A stretch of 64,000 bases of DNA from Gigaspora margarita (lineage: Eukaryota; Glomeromycota; Glomeromycetes; Diversisporales; Gigasporaceae): the NCBI GenBank assembly GCA_009809945.1, contig WTPW01000497.1:338155-402154 (forward strand), written 5' to 3'. This document shows positions 60,703 to 64,000 of the stretch, in pieces (the first letter of the stretch is position 1; each line of letters begins with the position of its first letter). The translations under genes and the position numbers were made by a program. The notes below the pieces were generated by a model. That model was not told the DNA's origin, did not search any database, and saw only the letters and a program-made list of their open reading frames with translations.

Positions 60703-62412
60703 TAATAATTATCTTATTGCACGGTGCCTAGCTTAACAATCCCATGCCAATAAATAAATAAAAAAAGCACAGGTTATCACATAAGGCCCGTACAATAATT
60801 TAATGTTGCTTGCCAAATGCTAACTGGTAACTTTTCTTTGATAATATCATAGGGAATTTTATCCGCAATAATTGACAATATTCTTTTCTTTCTGTCTATT
60901 CCATCCTGAAATGCATTTCAAAATTGATCCGTGACATTTTCATGTTTTTCAGGAGTAGTACTAAAATATCTGTTTTCGTACAACTGCTTTAACATCGCTC
61001 AGTCATTTGTCGGGTCTTTCGATCGAGTCCAAAATTCAAACTACAAATAAATATGAAATTAGAATTATCATCAGATTAATGTTTGTATCATTTAAAAACT
61101 ACCCTAGTTCCACTTTAAATTTTAATCTGATACAGTTTGTAATAATTATTTCATGATTTATCATTATTATTATACATCAGAGATATTATTCAGTATTGCG
61201 GCGCAGCCGCAATTATGAAAGATATCGAAATTGATTCTGAATTTTAATGATATAAACAACAAATACGTGTAATAACTGATTCATTACACAGATCTCAATT
61301 GTTCACCACGGCAGACTTAAAATCTGCTGTGAAAATAACAACCGTGAGAATATCAGTATTATGGGTGAACAATTAGGAGCTGTGTAATAAATATTTATCA
61401 TTTATTTATTTTGAAAGATTACTGACGATTCCTTTCCAAAAGGTGTTATGTTAGTACAGTCTGTATATTGTAATAAGGTTCTCCAGGCACACAATTCACG
61501 GTCTTTAATAGTATAGTTTGGTGGGTATATTTCTTGTAATTTTGTTGTTAATTCAATAAGATTACTTTCTTGATTTTGCCAGCTAATAAAAAAAGTTTTC
61601 NATTCAATAGACATATTGATATTTCTTCTTAGATAATAATTAAAAAGAGTATTCATTATTTGTTCATTTTGCCAATCCTCAACAGTACANGAAAGGGTTA
61701 GTTNTTTGCTNATTTCTGACTTCGTCCNTTCATGTTCNAGTCCAAATAGNATNCTTCCTGTAAATTGTGCTAATATACCAATTTTATTCCAAACGGAGTT
61801 AGGGTTAGTATTATGAAAAACCTGAATTTCATGAAAATTTTGATAAATTCTAACNATCGCTTCTTTATTATTAAATTCTTGAAAAAATATCGATCGAGTT
61901 TTGTGAAAGTTATGCACAAAAGAGCTTCGGTATCCTTTTCCAGCATAATTCCAATCGGGGTTGTTTGATTTACCAATTCCAAAAATAGTCAAGTTTAAGC
62001 TTCCAATTGTAAAAGTATAAGGATGAAAATAAATATCGGAAAGTAACATTTCACATATCTCTGAATCATCATAACCCATAACTAATAAACCATCTAATCT
62101 AGTTTTTGTAGAAAATGCTTGCTGATATATAGAAGTAATTGCTTCTGACGAACTTCGACATATATTACTTTGCAAGGCTTCTGATTGACATATATACCTG
62201 GGTTCAAAATTATTCTGAACAATTGTAATGACGAAGTCACGCTGATTTACTGTAGTTATAGTTTTTATACCGAGACAAATTGGATAGAGAAATGTACATG
62301 TTAAATTGTTATGTGTTGGACGTGAAATCTACCAATTTTTAGCATATGGCCCAAAATGTAAATCTTGTACAAGTTCGCCCTGTAATACAAGCGTAGCTTT
62401 GTATTTTGACAT

Positions 62413-63573
62413 GTTATCGTATTTATTAATATAATAGTGGTTGAGTTTTTATGTTTAAAAGCTTTGTGAGTTGTGATAGGTAAATTACTTTATATTTTTT
62501 TTATAAATTACAATAGCTTATGCTCAGTAAATTTTATTATAATTGCACTGCTTTGAATTTAGAGCTTTTAAGCTCAAAAGTTATTTTATTTGGATCAATA
62601 TTTATAAAAGAATGAAATTCCTTTAAATAGTTACAGATATAGTATACAGTACGTTATATATCTGAATACTTATCAAAACCTTTAACTCAAAATAAGCCGT
62701 AACAGGAAATTTTATTAAAAAAGTGCCATTGATGTATCTCAAAACTTCTGAACTTATCATTCTTTTCAAATCAAACAATCGAACTCCGTGAATTTTACAG
62801 CATGAGCCCCATGCATTGCTATTATAAAAACAATAGTAAATTTTGAATTTTGCAAATTCGATTGTCTATTAATTTGAAAAAAGTGATGAATAAGATTGAA
62901 ATAGTTCATTTTTAGCGAAAGAGGCGCTTGCAGTCTTAAAGCCCATAATATGTGCATAACAAGTTTCTACTCTCTAACCGAATTGGTATTTCAAACCAAA
63001 TGCCAAACTCTTTAATTCAAGTTCATAACAAATTTTAAGAGTTGGGTATCTGGTTTGGTATACCAAACTTGGATGCAAATAATTTATTTTGAAATGGAAA
63101 GCAATGATATGCATTATTTTATACTTTCCATATATGTATAAGATATAATATCTGATACTTTATTCATGTGCTATTTCAAAAGCAAAGCTTGTATGATATT
63201 TATAAGTTAGATAAACTAAGTATTTTAATTGGAATCAAGTTTTTTTACCATATTGTCACGAAATAACGGGCATGGGCGTTATTTAGAATAATGGCCCGAA
63301 TTAAGTTTAATTTAGGCCAAAAATCATAATTTCACCCTGCACGTTATTTCGCGACAATACGGTAGTAATATTTTTCTGAAAAACAATGTATTGGTATATT
63401 TTTTTTAAAAAAATAATATCAAATATATCAAAAATAAATTTTTTTATATTGGAAACACGTAGATTCGAAAATTGTGTAATGTTGTATATGTAGATTATCA
63501 CCAATTTTTATTATTGTAGATCACTGGTTCATATGCAGATCACGAATTAATTATCATTCTCAAACTCCAACAA
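62413..63573. other. AT-rich intergenic region with a small MITE
   Basis: The region between two divergently oriented genes. It holds the MITE 63248-63362 and an imperfect inverted repeat around 62975-63075 ('ggtatttcaaaccaaatgcc', 'ggtttggtataccaaac'). No other gene was seen. Confidence 0.45.
63248..63362. mobile_element. 115-bp MITE with TA target sites
   Basis: CCATATTGTCACGAAATAAC at the left matches the inverse of the right end (CCGTATTGTCGCGAAATAAC). TA lies at 63246-63247 and 63363-63364. CpG sites are kept in the TIR (CACGAAATAACG). Confidence 0.85.
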
Positions 63574-64000
63574 ATGTCCTCTGTAGACAAAAAAGCTTTA
63601 TACCGCTCTTTTCTTCAAAAGATTAAAAACTCTAACCAGACCAAAGAAGAAACACAAAAGCCAAAACAATTAAGAGATACTTCAAATGATTTAGACTGGT
63701 TCAAAGAATACCCAGTAACACCAAAAATGGAACAAAATATCAAATTTAGCAATACTTTAGCATACCAAATTCTGAATTTTGTTAAACCACATCTTATTGA
63801 TGTTTATCCAGGAAAAATTACTAGACCTGCTACTAACAATACACATGAATCTAAATTTAACTACAAATATTTAATCAAAGCCATGGCTGGTAAAAGACCT
63901 AAATTTCTCACTGATCTTATATATGAAGCCAATCCTTCTATTAACAAATCAATTACAATTCCATTTGTTTTTATTCATTCTACATTTGTTGATTTACTTA
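63574..64000 (+). CDS. Uncharacterised protein, runs off the right edge
   Basis: The ATG at 63574 opens a frame of 142 codons that is still open at the window end. The product starts M-S-S-V-D-K-K-A-L-Y-R-S-F-L and is Lys/Asn/Thr-rich. It has an amphipathic start, a L-D-W-F-K-E-Y-P segment near residue 40, and no signal peptide. I do not recognise a domain. An open frame of this length in about 73% A+T DNA is unlikely by chance, and its composition (Lys-, Pro- and Thr-rich) is like that of the ORF at 56815. Confidence 0.6.
   Translation, partial: MSSVDKKALYRSFLQKIKNSNQTKEETQKPKQLRDTSNDLDWFKEYPVTPKMEQNIKFSNTLAYQILNFVKPHLIDVYPGKITRPATNNTHESKFNYKYLIKAMAGKRPKFLTDLIYEANPSINKSITIPFVFIHSTFVDLL

Larger units (their letters stand above)
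57784..62412 (-). pseudogene. Multi-exon gene with DDE/RNase H-like domain, degraded
   Basis: The start is ATG 62412 (M-S-K-Y-K-A-T-L-V-L-Q-G). Exon 1 runs to about 61399 (V-M-G-Y-D-D-S-E-I, G-Y-R-S-S-F-V-H-N-F-H-K). Further exon blocks are: about 60770-61030 (K-K-R-I-L-S-I-I-A-D-K); 60132-60548 (G-L-P-I-Y-Y-L, E-D-L-G-G-L-C-S-I-C); about 58836-59575 (V-V-D-Y-K-I-K-I-L-P-K-S-A-R-E-T, F-L-S-D-N-G-P-H-Y-H-N); 58629-58755; 58352-58575 (N-W-F-S-W-E-W-P); and 57784-58105 (T-I-Q-N-W-I-A-R-Y-A). Introns 58756-58835 and 58576-58628 have GT..AG ends and keep frame. The DYK and SDNG motifs suggest an RNase H-fold DDE enzyme. From memory, this architecture is abundant in glomeromycotan genomes. A TAG at 62329-62331 and TGAs near 60915 and 61005 suggest decay. 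Isolated N bases affect the reading. Confidence 0.6.

Overview
This window looks like a repeat-rich chromosome segment of an arbuscular mycorrhizal fungus (Glomeromycota, Rhizophagus/Gigaspora type). The evidence is: about three quarters A+T; short GT..AG introns of 53-93 bp; a protein kinase of the type expanded in these fungi (a C-x2-C...W-C-x2-C element and a 'WTSGN-x-DID' box before the kinase domain); Helitron, FAR1/MULE and Ty3/gypsy coding remnants; and dense small inverted-repeat elements. No rRNA, tRNA or CRISPR was seen. Family recognition is from memory, without a database search.

Layout. (1) 1,422-24,076 is one Ty3/gypsy retrotransposon (gypsy-1, minus strand) with a TAAAG target duplication, cut up by later insertions. 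Its left LTR holds a 1.7-kb TIR element, which holds a MITE. Its RNase H/integrase junction is split by a 15.5-kb Helitron (about 5,194-20,743). The Helitron Rep/helicase gene is itself split by a MULE (about 10,162-16,619), and the MULE transposase gene is split by a 322-bp MITE (12,962-13,283). Most of these joins can be placed to the base. (2) 24.1-26.3 kb is a transposase-less relative of the same MULE. (3) 26.3-41.9 kb has no gene I can support. It is a mosaic of small TIR elements, several with perfect 8-bp or TA target duplications, plus palindromes and direct repeats. (4) 41,929-51,904 is a second, nearly intact Ty3/gypsy element (gypsy-2, minus strand) with 1.39-kb LTRs. (5) 53.2-64 kb is the most gene-like part: a protein kinase gene (minus), preceded by an unusual tandem array; an intact 231-codon ORF of unknown function transcribed away from it; a multi-exon, degraded gene with a DDE-like domain (minus); and the start of another unknown gene that runs off the right edge.

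The most unusual observation is at 54.6-56.5 kb. Upstream of the kinase, about 15 degenerate repeat units each carry, on the kinase strand, AG-NNN-GT(A/G)AGT. In 14 of 15 units an acceptor-like AG and a donor-like GT are exactly three bases apart. The three bases between them vary almost freely while the splice-like flanks are conserved. Read as 3-nt micro-exons in the phase set by the kinase exon, they give an open frame. This is a hypothesis that needs RNA evidence; the kinase also carries an in-frame TGA and may be a pseudogene.

Most coding units here carry nonsense codons, several of which look like CGA>TGA or TGG>TAG changes. That fits decay of methylated or silenced repeats.
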